From positions 1 through 42,062 of the forward strand of contig JAILQQ010000010.1 in the NCBI GenBank assembly GCA_024698885.1: a stretch of DNA of 42,062 bases, given 5' to 3'. The stretch is from Lachnospiraceae bacterium (GTDB taxonomy: Bacteria > Bacillota > Clostridia > Lachnospirales > Lachnospiraceae). Both the position numbers and the translations under genes were made by a program. The notes beneath the pieces are model-generated. The model was not told the origin of the DNA, searched no databases, and saw only the letters and a list, made by a program, of their open reading frames with translations. Below, in pieces: positions 22,486-31,418 of this stretch. How positions within the stretch are numbered: the first letter of the stretch is position 1; every line of letters starts with the position of its first letter.

Positions 22486-24180
22486 ATGAAAATGAATAAG
22501 ATGACCATGTTTATTATTGTGTGCCTGGCTTTAAGCATGTTGGGAGGCTGCAGCGGGTGTTATTATTCCGAAGCATTTTCTCCGGAGATGAAATCGGACG
22601 GGGACACCGGATATGATTATGGTATGGAAGCCATGACCGCCGCAGAGGATTACGGCATGGCCTTTGATGCTTATATGGAGGAGCCGGTCGTTTTCCCGGG
22701 GGAATACCCGGAGGATTTTAACACGGAGGAATATAACACCATAAAGGAGAACGGCTTTGAATATGTCAGCACAAATCCGCTGTCCACCTTTGCGGCTGAT
22801 GTGGATACGGGTTCCTACTGCAATCTGCGCCGGATGATCAATGACGGTTATTCATTTGAGGACATACCGAGCGGCGCTGTCCGTACGGAAGAGATCGACA
22901 ATTATTTTGATTATGTTTTGGACGAGGCGAATGTTACCGACGGAAAGTTCAGCGTCCAGTATTATATCGATACCTGCCCGTGGAATGAGGATAACCTGCT
23001 TTTGGTCATGACGGCGACCGCCAATGATGTTAACGTAAAGAGTGCCGGGAATAATTTTGTATATCTGATAGATTCCTCCGGTTCCATGTACAGCATGGAC
23101 AAGCTTGAAATGGCCATCAAAGGATTTAAGAAGCTGACCAGGGCGTTAGGCGATAATGATATCGTATCGATCGTCACGTATGCCGGTGATTCCGATGTTC
23201 TGGTGGAAGGCTGTCCCGCGAAGGATTATGAGACGATCTTTGAGGCGCTTGACAGGATCGAAGCTGACGGCGGGACCAATGGCAGCGGGGGTATTACGGC
23301 CGCGTATGACTGTGCCAAGAGAAACTATATCGAGAACGGCAACAACCGCGTCATCATAGCGTCTGACGGCGATATGAACCTTGGTGTGACTTCACAGTCC
23401 GGTCTGGTGGATCTGATAAAGGAAAAGAAGGACAGCGGGATATTCCTGACAACTTTGGGCTTTGGCTCCGGTAACTATTCGGATGCCAATATGGAGCAGA
23501 TCGCCGACGCAGGTAACGGAAACTATTATTATATTGACAATATTAAAGAAGCGGAACGGGTACTGGTCGACAAGCTGATGCAGACCACTGTCACCGTTGC
23601 GAAGGATGTCAAGTTCCAGGCTGAATTCAATCCGAACACGGTGTCTGAATACAGGCTGATAGGCTATGAGAACCGTACCATGTCTGCGAAGGACTTTGAG
23701 GATGATACCAAGGACGGCGGCGAGGTGGGTGCCGGGCAGCAGGTGACGGTTGTTTATGAGCTTGTGCCCGCTGACGGCGAGAATGACGGAAAGGACCTGA
23801 AATATCAGGAAACGAAGCCTACGGGAGATTCCGATGATATCCTTACCTTATCCGTCAGGTATAAGCATCCGAAGAAGGATGAATCGGAGCTTGAGGAGCA
23901 TGTAGTCACGAAGGAAAGCAACGGAAATAAGGAAGACTGGAGTTTTGTCGCAGGCCTTACCGAATTCTCACTGGTACTTCATGACAGCGATTATAAAGGC
24001 AAATCCACTCTGAATGATGCTGTAAACCTGCTTGAAGCCGGAATGGGTTCTGATGAATACAGGCAGGAATGCTGTAAGCTGATCGGCACTCTGGCGGATG
24101 ATCACATAGAATATAACGATCCGGAGCCGGATCCGGATGAAGAAGAGAATGCGGGCCGTACGCTGGACCTGACGGAATAG
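22486..24180 (+). CDS. vWA-domain lipoprotein, YfbK-like
   Basis: 564 residues. The lipoprotein signal ends LGGC (Cys22). A YfbK-type N-terminal segment (NTEEYNTIKENGFEYVSTNP to LSTFAADVDTGSYCNLRRMI) precedes a von Willebrand A domain with MIDAS DSSGSM (Asp196, Ser198, Ser200) and a later GGTNGSGG threonine, so metal-dependent protein binding is likely. The C-terminal DUF3520-like part (DVKFQAEFNPNTVSEYRLIGYENR) follows, and the tail is acidic. It is 24 bases after the first lipoprotein and 45 before the FHA transporter. Confidence 0.88.
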   Translation: MKMNKMTMFIIVCLALSMLGGCSGCYYSEAFSPEMKSDGDTGYDYGMEAMTAAEDYGMAFDAYMEEPVVFPGEYPEDFNTEEYNTIKENGFEYVSTNPLSTFAADVDTGSYCNLRRMINDGYSFEDIPSGAVRTEEIDNYFDYVLDEANVTDGKFSVQYYIDTCPWNEDNLLLVMTATANDVNVKSAGNNFVYLIDSSGSMYSMDKLEMAIKGFKKLTRALGDNDIVSIVTYAGDSDVLVEGCPAKDYETIFEALDRIEADGGTNGSGGITAAYDCAKRNYIENGNNRVIIASDGDMNLGVTSQSGLVDLIKEKKDSGIFLTTLGFGSGNYSDANMEQIADAGNGNYYYIDNIKEAERVLVDKLMQTTVTVAKDVKFQAEFNPNTVSEYRLIGYENRTMSAKDFEDDTKDGGEVGAGQQVTVVYELVPADGENDGKDLKYQETKPTGDSDDILTLSVRYKHPKKDESELEEHVVTKESNGNKEDWSFVAGLTEFSLVLHDSDYKGKSTLNDAVNLLEAGMGSDEYRQECCKLIGTLADDHIEYNDPEPDPDEEENAGRTLDLTE

Positions 24181-24225
24181 GCTATTCCTGCCAGGCAGAA
24201 ATACCCGTAACAAGGAGGAAAAGTA

Positions 24226-26610
24226 ATGGATCTGGATAAAACAACAAACATTCTGTATGGTAAGGGAGCGGGAAGCCCCTTCGCGAGTCCCGGCACAGGA
24301 GGTGCCGGCGCGGGAAGTGATCTCATAGTCACCATATTTGACGGAGGAAGCGCACCTGTCAATATCCGCCTTTCCGATTACAGGAAGGATATCATAACCT
24401 TCGGGAGGGGTTCGGGGAATGACATTGTCCTGACTTCACCTTTAGTTTCCTCGGAGCACGGGCGCTTTGCAAGGACAAACGGGCAGTGGACCATGGAGGA
24501 CAGGGGATATTATGGGGCTTCCCCCAGTACGAACGGACTTATCTACAATAATGCCTCCATTCTTCAGAGAGCTCTCTGTGATGGCGACTTTATCAGGATC
24601 GACGACGGCGTTGAGACCATAGCTGAAGGCGTTCTGTTTGTATTCGCGGATGCCCAGTCCGCAAATTCCTGGAATACGCTTGCCTTAACAGGCCAGAAGG
24701 AGCTTACCATCGGCCGTGAGCAGGGCTGCAGCATCATACTTCCGCATATCAGCGTCTCAAAAGTCCACGCCAGGATCCAGTTTGACGGAAAGCATTATTA
24801 CATCGCGGACAACGGAAGTACAAACGGTGTTGTCGTAAATAACCGGAGGATAACGGGAAGACAGGTCCTGCATGAAAAGGACGTTATTGTTATTACGAAT
24901 TCCAAACTGATCTTTACCTCCCGGATGCTGTCCTATTGCTGTTACGGGGGAGGCATCTCGGTAGATGCGGAAAACGTTGTGATCACAAGGGGCAAGGGCA
25001 ACAAGTCCTTCATAACCGGAAACAATGTCAGCCTCCATATAAAACCCGGCGAGCTCATAGCTATCATCGGAGGCTCCGGGGCGGGCAAATCCACAATCCT
25101 GAACGCGATGAGCGGTTACCTTCCTCCTGCGAAGGGAAATGTCTATATAAACGGCCTGGATCTTTACCAGAATTTTGACTCCCTGAAGAAGCTCATCGGA
25201 TATGTACCACAGTCGGATATCGTTTACGACAATCTTACGCTTTATGATATGCTGCTCTATACCGCAAAGCTCAGGCTTCCTCCCGACACCTCGGAACAGG
25301 AGAGGGAGGCAGCCATCGAAAGAGCCATAAGGCTTGTAGAGCTTACGGAAAAAAAGAACAGTTTTATAAAGGCTTTGAGCGGCGGTCAGAGAAAGAGGGC
25401 GAGCATAGCGGTAGAACTCTTATCCGATCCTAATCTCTTATTCCTCGATGAGCCTGCTTCGGGTCTTGATCCGGGAACTGAACGCAACCTGATGCATTCC
25501 TTAAGGGAGATGGCAGACGGGGGCAAGACTGTTATCCTTGTCACCCACAGTACTCTCCAGCTTAAGATGTGCGACAAGATCGTATTTATGGGCAAGGGCG
25601 GAAACCTTACCTTTTTCGGCGCCTATGACGATGCCCTTAAATTCTTCAATGTCCCCGATGTGGTGGATGTATACAGCATGATCACCGACCATGCGCCCCA
25701 GTGGAGAGAAAAATATGATGCGACAGTAGCCGCCGCCCAGTCAGGAAAAACAAGGCTTGAGCCGAAGGCGGCAGCGAATTCGAAAAAGGAAAAGAGGGCA
25801 AAGCAGCTGCCTGTGCTGTGTGCCCGCTATATGAAGCTTGTTGTCAACGACAGGCAGCGCCTTATACTGCTTTTGCTTCAGGCGCCGTTACTTGCGATCC
25901 TGATCTCCTTCGTTGCGGACGGGGAGCAGTTCAAGCAGTATGAGATGACAAAGAGCCTGTTATTCTCGCTTTCCTGCTGCGCCTTCTGGGTAGGTATGCT
26001 AAATGCCATCCAGGAGATCTGTAAGGAACGGACCATACTGAAGCGTGAGTATATGACGGGACTGTCGCTTACGAATTATATTCTTTCAAAGCTCATTGTG
26101 CTCGGGATCATGTGTGCGATCCAGAGTATCCTGATCGTTGCGGTATTTGCGGTTGCGGTGGGAATGCCTGAAGAGGGTGTCATCATGAGTCCCTTCATAG
26201 AGATGCTTATAACCACCTTCTTTACCGCGGTCTCAGCCATGGGAATGGGTCTCTTCGTATCCTCGCTCTTTACAAACGCGGACAGGGCCATGACGGTAGC
26301 GCCTATCCTTCTCATGCCTCAGATCCTTTTCTCGGGGATGATGTTCTCGCTTGCGGGAGCCACCAAGATCATATCCTGGTTCGCTACCTGCCGCTGGAGT
26401 ATGGAGGCGTACGGTACCACGGCGAACCTGAATGACCTTCAGCTGAGTCTCCAGCAGAAGGGTCTGCCGATCAAGCATCTTCCGGAGGACTGCTTCGAGT
26501 TTACCTCACAGCATATCCTTATGAACTGGGGGCTGTTGATACTTATGGTAGTTGTCTATCTTGTCATCGCGAGGCTGGTGCTTTCGTCGGTAGGGAAAGA
26601 GAACGGATGA
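24226..26610 (+). CDS. Double-FHA ABC transporter (fused ATPase and membrane domain)
   Basis: 794 residues. Two FHA domains: 1 (about 38-140, GRGSGNDI and SSEHGRF) and 2 (about 150-235, GREQGCSI, SKVHARI, DNGSTNG); both keep the Arg and Ser/His phosphothreonine-binding residues. An ABCG-type ATPase follows with Walker A GGSGAGKST (282-290), signature LSGGQ (384-388), Walker B LLFLDEP (404-410) and the His switch at 441. Residues ~520-790 form an ABC2-type six-helix membrane domain. The architecture is that of Rv1747, whose FHA domains bind phosphorylated partners to control transport. No Ser/Thr kinase or PP2C gene is in the window. The cargo is unknown. Confidence 0.93.
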   Translation: MDLDKTTNILYGKGAGSPFASPGTGGAGAGSDLIVTIFDGGSAPVNIRLSDYRKDIITFGRGSGNDIVLTSPLVSSEHGRFARTNGQWTMEDRGYYGASPSTNGLIYNNASILQRALCDGDFIRIDDGVETIAEGVLFVFADAQSANSWNTLALTGQKELTIGREQGCSIILPHISVSKVHARIQFDGKHYYIADNGSTNGVVVNNRRITGRQVLHEKDVIVITNSKLIFTSRMLSYCCYGGGISVDAENVVITRGKGNKSFITGNNVSLHIKPGELIAIIGGSGAGKSTILNAMSGYLPPAKGNVYINGLDLYQNFDSLKKLIGYVPQSDIVYDNLTLYDMLLYTAKLRLPPDTSEQEREAAIERAIRLVELTEKKNSFIKALSGGQRKRASIAVELLSDPNLLFLDEPASGLDPGTERNLMHSLREMADGGKTVILVTHSTLQLKMCDKIVFMGKGGNLTFFGAYDDALKFFNVPDVVDVYSMITDHAPQWREKYDATVAAAQSGKTRLEPKAAANSKKEKRAKQLPVLCARYMKLVVNDRQRLILLLLQAPLLAILISFVADGEQFKQYEMTKSLLFSLSCCAFWVGMLNAIQEICKERTILKREYMTGLSLTNYILSKLIVLGIMCAIQSILIVAVFAVAVGMPEEGVIMSPFIEMLITTFFTAVSAMGMGLFVSSLFTNADRAMTVAPILLMPQILFSGMMFSLAGATKIISWFATCRWSMEAYGTTANLNDLQLSLQQKGLPIKHLPEDCFEFTSQHILMNWGLLILMVVVYLVIARLVLSSVGKENG

Positions 26611-26694
26611 TATAATGGTTTACATAATACAGGCAGTCAAACATCACGGGGAGAAGACAGTTCCTTACTGTGATGCGACAAATGGAGGATAATC

Positions 26695-27666
26695 ATGAAC
26701 GGGAAAAGATTGACGGGAATTTTATTGGGCTTGGTTTTGGCGTTGTCGCTTACGGCCTGTGGTGGCAGTGCTGAGGATCTGTATGAAGTGGATATGGATG
26801 CCCTGTTAGAAGCGGACGAGCCGCCGGCGGGGATGGATGCGGAAACGTTTGAGGCGTATAAGCGGGAGGCCGCGGCAAAAAAAGAAGCTGAGAGCGTTTC
26901 TGCTGAGACGGACAAGACCGATGCCGGGGAGAAGGACGACCCTGTTTCCGCAAGCGAGGGAGAGGCAGAGCGCGAAGCGGAACAGCTCTACCTTGCGCTT
27001 GGCAACGATCTGACCGAGCCGCAGCTTGGTACGGTATTACAGCTGATGGATGTCTCGCAGGAGGTGTATGACGGGGCGGATGTGGTCTATGTGACAAATG
27101 AGGAGGAGCATACCTTTCTGGATCCGTATATCGATCCTTCCCGGATCGGAAAAAACGCGCTTTCTTCTGTCCTTGTCAGACCGAGGGAAGAGGGCTACGG
27201 CGTTGAGGTGACGACAAAAAATATCAACTTCTGCTCGCCGGAAATGTATCAGAACGCCTTTATGACCGCCGGGGTAAAAAATGCGGATATTATTGTCGCC
27301 GGCCCCTTTGATATTTCCGGAACAGCCGCGCTGATCGGCGCCGTTAAGGCATATGAGAAGCTTTCAGGAATTTCCATATCCGATACGGTCGTCGATGTGG
27401 CAATCGACGAGCTGATCACAACCGGTGAGCTTGCCGAGGCTGTCGGCTCCAAGGAGGATGCTGCGAAGCTTGTTTCCGTGATCAAGGCACGGGTCATCGC
27501 CGAAAGACCGACGAGCAGAGAAGAGCTTGAGTCTCTGATCAGAGAGATCTTAAAGGAGCTTGGATTGAACCTGAGTGATGAATATATAGACAGAATCGTG
27601 GAACTGATTCTTAAGCTTATGCGCTCCGGTATTGATCTGGACGGATTGTCCGGGAATGCTCCATAA
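26695..27666 (+). CDS. DUF1002-family lipoprotein
   Basis: 323 residues. The signal ends SLTAC (Cys22), followed by a charged Ala/Glu linker. From about residue 95 it follows the DUF1002 pattern: LGNDLTEPQLGTVLQLMDVS, VVYVTNEEEHTFLDPYID, GIxVTT-like VEVTTKNINFCS and ADIIVAGPFDISGTAALIGA. The family is secreted and found in Firmicutes; its role is unknown. A helical tail (PTSREELESLIREILKELG…) is predicted at the C-terminus. A TGGAGG site precedes the ATG. Confidence 0.85.
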   Translation: MNGKRLTGILLGLVLALSLTACGGSAEDLYEVDMDALLEADEPPAGMDAETFEAYKREAAAKKEAESVSAETDKTDAGEKDDPVSASEGEAEREAEQLYLALGNDLTEPQLGTVLQLMDVSQEVYDGADVVYVTNEEEHTFLDPYIDPSRIGKNALSSVLVRPREEGYGVEVTTKNINFCSPEMYQNAFMTAGVKNADIIVAGPFDISGTAALIGAVKAYEKLSGISISDTVVDVAIDELITTGELAEAVGSKEDAAKLVSVIKARVIAERPTSREELESLIREILKELGLNLSDEYIDRIVELILKLMRSGIDLDGLSGNAP

Positions 27667-27720
27667 ATCGCAGGCATAGACATCCTATAGTGAACGGCAA
27701 CAATAAGCTGGGGAAGACAG

Positions 27721-28635
27721 ATGAAAAAGCATATAAAACGTTGGGCACTTTTACTCTTGGTTATATTGACCGTCTCGGTCATCACTGCGCCGATACACAC
27801 CAGAGCGGATTTCGGGAATTTTGCCGGGGATTCGGATTACGGCGGCGGCGGAGGGGGGTCTTCCGGCGGAGGGGGAGGCGGTTTTATCAGTGACCTCGAA
27901 TCGGAGGCGATCTCCTGGGTGATCGCGATCATCGGTTTGATCGTCATGCTCATCTACTATGCACTGATCAGGCCGATCATCGATAAGATCCGGGGGAAGA
28001 AGCCCGAAGAGGAGGACGACACGGTTAAAGAGCTGCGGGCCATGAGGGAGGCGGGAGAGAAACTGCGCCCCGTTAAAGAGTACGGGGAACTGGATCCCGG
28101 CTTTAAGGAAAGTGCGTTTTGCGAGAGACTGTCAAATCTCTATGTACAGCTGCAGGATGCCTGGCATGAAAGGAACCTGGAAAGCTTGCGGCCTTATCTG
28201 ACGGATGGTTTCTATAACCAGAGCGAGAGACAGCTTTCGGAGAAGAGGAGAAACGGAGTTACGCCCTGCGTCGAGCGGATAGCCGTGCTGGACGTAAGGC
28301 TCAGAGGATTTTATCAGGAGTCCGGGCTTGACCATATGGTGGCAAGGCTAAAGACCCGGATCGTCGATTACGAGATCAGTGACAGCACAGGGGAAGTGGT
28401 CTCCGGCAGCAGGAAGAATGAGAAATTCATGGAATACGAATGGGAGCTCTGCCGTAAATCGGGCGTCACAACGGAAGACACGCCGGATAAGAGGACAGTG
28501 AGCTGTCCGCAGTGCGGCGCACCCCTTAACATCAACCAGACAGCGGAATGTCCATACTGCGGCAGCGTGGTGACAGTGGTAAATGAGGACTGGGCGCTTG
28601 ACGCGATCAGGGGAATATCCCAGAGGACAAAATAA
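27721..28635 (+). CDS. Tim44-like membrane protein with zinc ribbon
   Basis: 304 residues. Signal peptide to about 29 (HTRA-D), a Gly/Ser-rich segment (about 40-54), one membrane helix (about 64-86, ISWVIAIIGLIVMLIYYALI) and then a cytoplasmic Tim44/MRPL45-like domain (FCERLSNLYVQLQDAWHERN, LESLRPYLTDGFYNQ). The C-terminus has two CxxC pairs (CPQCG, CPYCG), a zinc ribbon. Tim44-like domains bind membranes or proteins. In related Firmicutes genes the same Gly-rich N-terminus plus Tim44 layout occurs; the role is unknown. It lies between DUF1002 and the clostripain-tail protein. Confidence 0.82.
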   Translation: MKKHIKRWALLLLVILTVSVITAPIHTRADFGNFAGDSDYGGGGGGSSGGGGGGFISDLESEAISWVIAIIGLIVMLIYYALIRPIIDKIRGKKPEEEDDTVKELRAMREAGEKLRPVKEYGELDPGFKESAFCERLSNLYVQLQDAWHERNLESLRPYLTDGFYNQSERQLSEKRRNGVTPCVERIAVLDVRLRGFYQESGLDHMVARLKTRIVDYEISDSTGEVVSGSRKNEKFMEYEWELCRKSGVTTEDTPDKRTVSCPQCGAPLNINQTAECPYCGSVVTVVNEDWALDAIRGISQRTK

Positions 28636-28644
28636 AGAAACGAA

Positions 28645-28681
28645 GTATCTGTTCAGAAGCCAGAGGGTTCTGAACAGATAC
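28645..28681 (+). repeat. Perfect 14-bp hairpin between operon genes
   Basis: GTATCTGTTCAGAA (28645-28658) and its exact complement (28668-28681) flank a 9-base loop. No U-tract, so probably attenuation or mRNA stabilisation rather than full termination. It overlaps the first 39-base repeat by five bases. Confidence 0.6.
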
Positions 28682-28754
28682 GAAACGAAATGTGAAAAGC
28701 GAAGGTGAGGACACGGATACGAAACGAAATGTGAAAAGCGAAGGTGAGGACACG
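28677..28754 (+). repeat. Two perfect 39-bp tandem repeats
   Basis: Bases 28677-28715 and 28716-28754 are identical and the first three bases of a third unit follow. The unit has no stem of its own and is not a coding triplet repeat within a gene. It lies in the leader of the gene at 28787. Confidence 0.85.
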
Positions 28755-28786
28755 GATTGTTGCGATGATCATGAGGAGACGTAGGA

Positions 28787-29881
28787 ATGGCGGACAGACC
28801 GACAAGCAGAGAGGAATATACAACTTCCGGAAGCGGCAGCGTAGACCGCCGTGGTGACGGGCTGGATCTGGGCGGACCGGTCGGAAACAGCGGAGGTTAC
28901 GGCAGACGTCCGGGCCTTAAGCGGCGGGGCGGACGTGGATGGCTCTGGCTGGTGGTGATACTCATTGTCATCAATGCAGTTTCAGAGGGGGTTACATTTG
29001 CCGACATCAGGCAGTTTGTTTCGGAGCAGATCCGGGAGATCGATGCCGATGAGATCAAAGAGGGCGCGGGTGATCTTGCCCGTTCCGCCGGGGAAAACAT
29101 TGACCTTGCCGTGAATGGCGCAGAGGGCGCGGAATCCAGGGAGGCGGTCACGGACTTTTCCGGCACGGTTTCCGACGGGGACGGGACGATCAGTGTTCTT
29201 GCGGGAGAAAAGACCCCTGCGCATTCCGGTGGCGCTCTTTTAGACCCGGATCATTTTGAGTGGACAAGAAACAGAAAGCTCCAGAAGGTTCTTGCCCTGA
29301 CGGAGCAGGAATGGGAGAATGTCGATACCATCAAACTTAATGTTTTTGTCGATGACGGCGGTGGCTTTATTGACCTCGGACTTGATCCGCTGTTCAAATT
29401 TGATGATTACGGAAACTTACTTGCCAAATATGACGGCACCTGGCTTTCGATCGACAAGCAGCCCGTCGCGTTCTACCATCTCAAAACGGTGGATCATGAT
29501 GACGGAGGGTACACGATCACCGGGTATGTCCCCGCATTCCTGAACGATGAGCATGTGAATCTGATCCTGATATTTGATACTGACCACCCGCAGGGATATA
29601 TAAAGGGGGCAAAGGTCATAGAGGACGGCCCCGGAACAGACTTAAGCTTTGAACAGATGACAGACGGCCTGATCCCCGTCCGGGCGGGCGACCATGTGGA
29701 TTATGTCTGCGATTATTATAATTATTATGGTGAGTTTATTAACAACTACTTCTTCGGATACCCCATGACAATGAGTGAGAACCCGGAGATCCGGAACATC
29801 AAGGTCAAGGGGAAGAAGTCGGCATGTTATATGATCACGGACAAGAACGGCTATCGTTATTGGACTCCGTTGATTGATTAA
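28787..29881 (+). CDS. Single-pass membrane protein with a clostripain-C-terminal-like domain
   Basis: 364 residues. A basic, Gly-rich cytoplasmic tail (1-50) precedes one membrane helix (WLWLVVILIVINAVSEGVTF, about 52-70) and a linker to about 150. Residues ~155-360 resemble, from memory, the domain at the C-terminus of clostripain-related (C11) peptidases: GNLLAKYDGTWLSIDKQPVA, YTITGYVPAFLNDEHVNLIL, GYIKGAKVI, DYYNYYGEFINNYFFGYPM. The C11 protease domain with its His-Cys dyad is absent, so no catalysis is expected; a binding or scaffold role is plausible. It is preceded by GAGGAGACG and two 39-base repeats. Confidence 0.7.
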   Translation: MADRPTSREEYTTSGSGSVDRRGDGLDLGGPVGNSGGYGRRPGLKRRGGRGWLWLVVILIVINAVSEGVTFADIRQFVSEQIREIDADEIKEGAGDLARSAGENIDLAVNGAEGAESREAVTDFSGTVSDGDGTISVLAGEKTPAHSGGALLDPDHFEWTRNRKLQKVLALTEQEWENVDTIKLNVFVDDGGGFIDLGLDPLFKFDDYGNLLAKYDGTWLSIDKQPVAFYHLKTVDHDDGGYTITGYVPAFLNDEHVNLILIFDTDHPQGYIKGAKVIEDGPGTDLSFEQMTDGLIPVRAGDHVDYVCDYYNYYGEFINNYFFGYPMTMSENPEIRNIKVKGKKSACYMITDKNGYRYWTPLID

Positions 29882-29897
29882 CAGTGCGGAGGAAAAT

Positions 29898-30209
29898 ATG
29901 CAAGATTCCAGAAACCCGGAAATCAGTAAAAAACCGCTGGGACGGAGCATTACGCTGGGCTGCCTCGTCTTTATCCTGCTTCTCTGTATCGTCATAGGTA
30001 TCGCAAGCTATCTAAGCTACAAAAGCGCCCTGTATCAGCGTTATGAAGCCTACATAACCGATATCCTGACCTACACGGAATCTGAAATCGACCATGAGGA
30101 TCTGAAAAACTGTATTGAAACGCTGGAGCGGAGTGAATCCTTTGACAAACTTGAGCTTTTATGGATGGCATCAAGGAGGATTTTGACATCCACTACCTGT
30201 ATATTCTGA
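29898..30209 (+). CDS. Membrane diguanylate cyclase, 5' part (frameshifted)
   Basis: The ATG at 29898 follows GCGGAGG. The product has one membrane helix (SITLGCLVFILLLCIVIGIA) and the start of an extracellular sensor domain (SYKSALYQRYEAYITDILTY). At 30157-30161 the reading KLELL…MDGIKEDFDIHYLYIL passes to another frame, consistent with loss of one base (TTTAATG becoming TTTATG). This frame ends 16 codons later. The intact gene would span 29898-31303. Confidence 0.78.
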   Translation: MQDSRNPEISKKPLGRSITLGCLVFILLLCIVIGIASYLSYKSALYQRYEAYITDILTYTESEIDHEDLKNCIETLERSESFDKLELLWMASRRILTSTTCIF

Positions 30210-31303
30210 CGCTCGTTGATGAGAGCCATATCATGAGTGTTATTTCCGCGGAAAACTATTATGACCGTTACGTGGATACGGAAGGGAATCTGTATCTGGG
30301 CTGGATATCTGACGACGAGTATGATGAGGAGGATATCGCCCCGCTAAGGCGTGCGATGGAGGAGGAAGGGATCACTTTCTTTGAGCAGGACACCGAGTGG
30401 AGCTATGACTATACCGGGGCCCTGGCGCTTCGTGCCGAAGACGGGGAGCCCTACGCGATCCTTGCGGTGGACGTGGATATTACCGATATCCGGGCGCTGA
30501 TAAAGGATCGGACGATGGAGACCTCTGTTTTGATCATTATCCTTGGTATTATCTTTACCATGACCTTCCTGATCTGGGCCCGCAAAAACATTACAGCACC
30601 GATCCTTCTGTTGGAGGAGGGGGTCGTGGCCTTTGCCGGCAAGAGTCACGGGCAGAGGGATGTAACTCTTTTACAGTATGAGGAGCCGGAGATCCATACG
30701 GAAAACGAGGTGGAGCTTTTATCCCATGCCGTTACCCAGATGACGGAGGATATGCAGGGCTACGTGAAGGATATCCTGTCTGCGGAGGAAAAAGCCGATC
30801 AGATGGAAGGACTCGCGATCAAGGACGCCCTGACCGGGATCCGGAACAAGACGGGCTACGACCGGGAGGTCGCAAAATTGGAAAAGACGTTGAGCGAGGA
30901 TCCGGAGCTTTCCTTCGGGATCGTTATGATCGACCTGAATTACCTGAAAAAAATGAACGATACCTATGGTCACGATAAGGGGAATATATCCATCAAGCGG
31001 CTGTCGATTCTTGCCTGCACGGTCTTTACCCATTCCCCTGTGTTCAGGGTCGGCGGAGATGAATTTGTCGTGATCCTGACGGGCTGGGATCTTGAGAGGA
31101 TCGAGCATCTGATCCGGCAGTTTAACGATATCCTTTCACAGTATGCGGCAGATGAAAGCCTTGAGCCCTGGGAGAAAATTTCGGCTTCCATCGGCTATAC
31201 GATGTATGACCCGAAAAAGGATACCTGCGTAGAGGATGTATTCAAGCGGGCAGATGAGGAAATGTATAAATGCAAGCAGGAGATGCACGCGGCCCGGGAA
31301 TAG
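30161..31303 (+). CDS. Diguanylate cyclase, 3' part with GGDEF domain
   Basis: 380 residues as an open frame. Residues 1-115 are the rest of a dCache-like sensor (EPYAILAVDVDI), then a membrane helix (about 120-140, TSVLIIILGIIFTMTFLIWA), a HAMP-like linker and a GGDEF domain with KDALTGIRNKTGYD and GGDEF at 298-302. Catalytic residues are intact; no RxxD inhibitory site is seen. It is the last gene of the operon and is followed by a terminator. Whether the ATG at 30161 is used on its own is doubtful, because no ribosome site precedes it. Confidence 0.82.
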   Translation: MDGIKEDFDIHYLYILTLVDESHIMSVISAENYYDRYVDTEGNLYLGWISDDEYDEEDIAPLRRAMEEEGITFFEQDTEWSYDYTGALALRAEDGEPYAILAVDVDITDIRALIKDRTMETSVLIIILGIIFTMTFLIWARKNITAPILLLEEGVVAFAGKSHGQRDVTLLQYEEPEIHTENEVELLSHAVTQMTEDMQGYVKDILSAEEKADQMEGLAIKDALTGIRNKTGYDREVAKLEKTLSEDPELSFGIVMIDLNYLKKMNDTYGHDKGNISIKRLSILACTVFTHSPVFRVGGDEFVVILTGWDLERIEHLIRQFNDILSQYAADESLEPWEKISASIGYTMYDPKKDTCVEDVFKRADEEMYKCKQEMHAARE

Positions 31304-31347
31304 AGCAGCACAGTATAACTAAAGCAGCTGACCCATGCGGCTGTTGT

Positions 31348-31397
31348 AAACATCTGCGATTTATAGTATATTTTACTGTAGATTGCAGATGTTTTTT
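31348..31397 (+). terminator. Terminator closing the envelope operon
   Basis: AAACATCTGC (31348-31357) pairs with GCAGATGTTT (31385-31394) and is followed by T residues to 31397. It ends just before the ribosome site of the AAA gene (31406-31411). Confidence 0.7.
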
Positions 31398-31418
31398 GAT
31401 GCTTTGGGAGGATCTGTT

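Noticed and set aside
27500-28830. Shared PTSREE peptide in the DUF1002 tail and the start of the 28787 protein
   Set aside because: Only about 20 bases are alike and the surrounding sequences differ; most likely chance.
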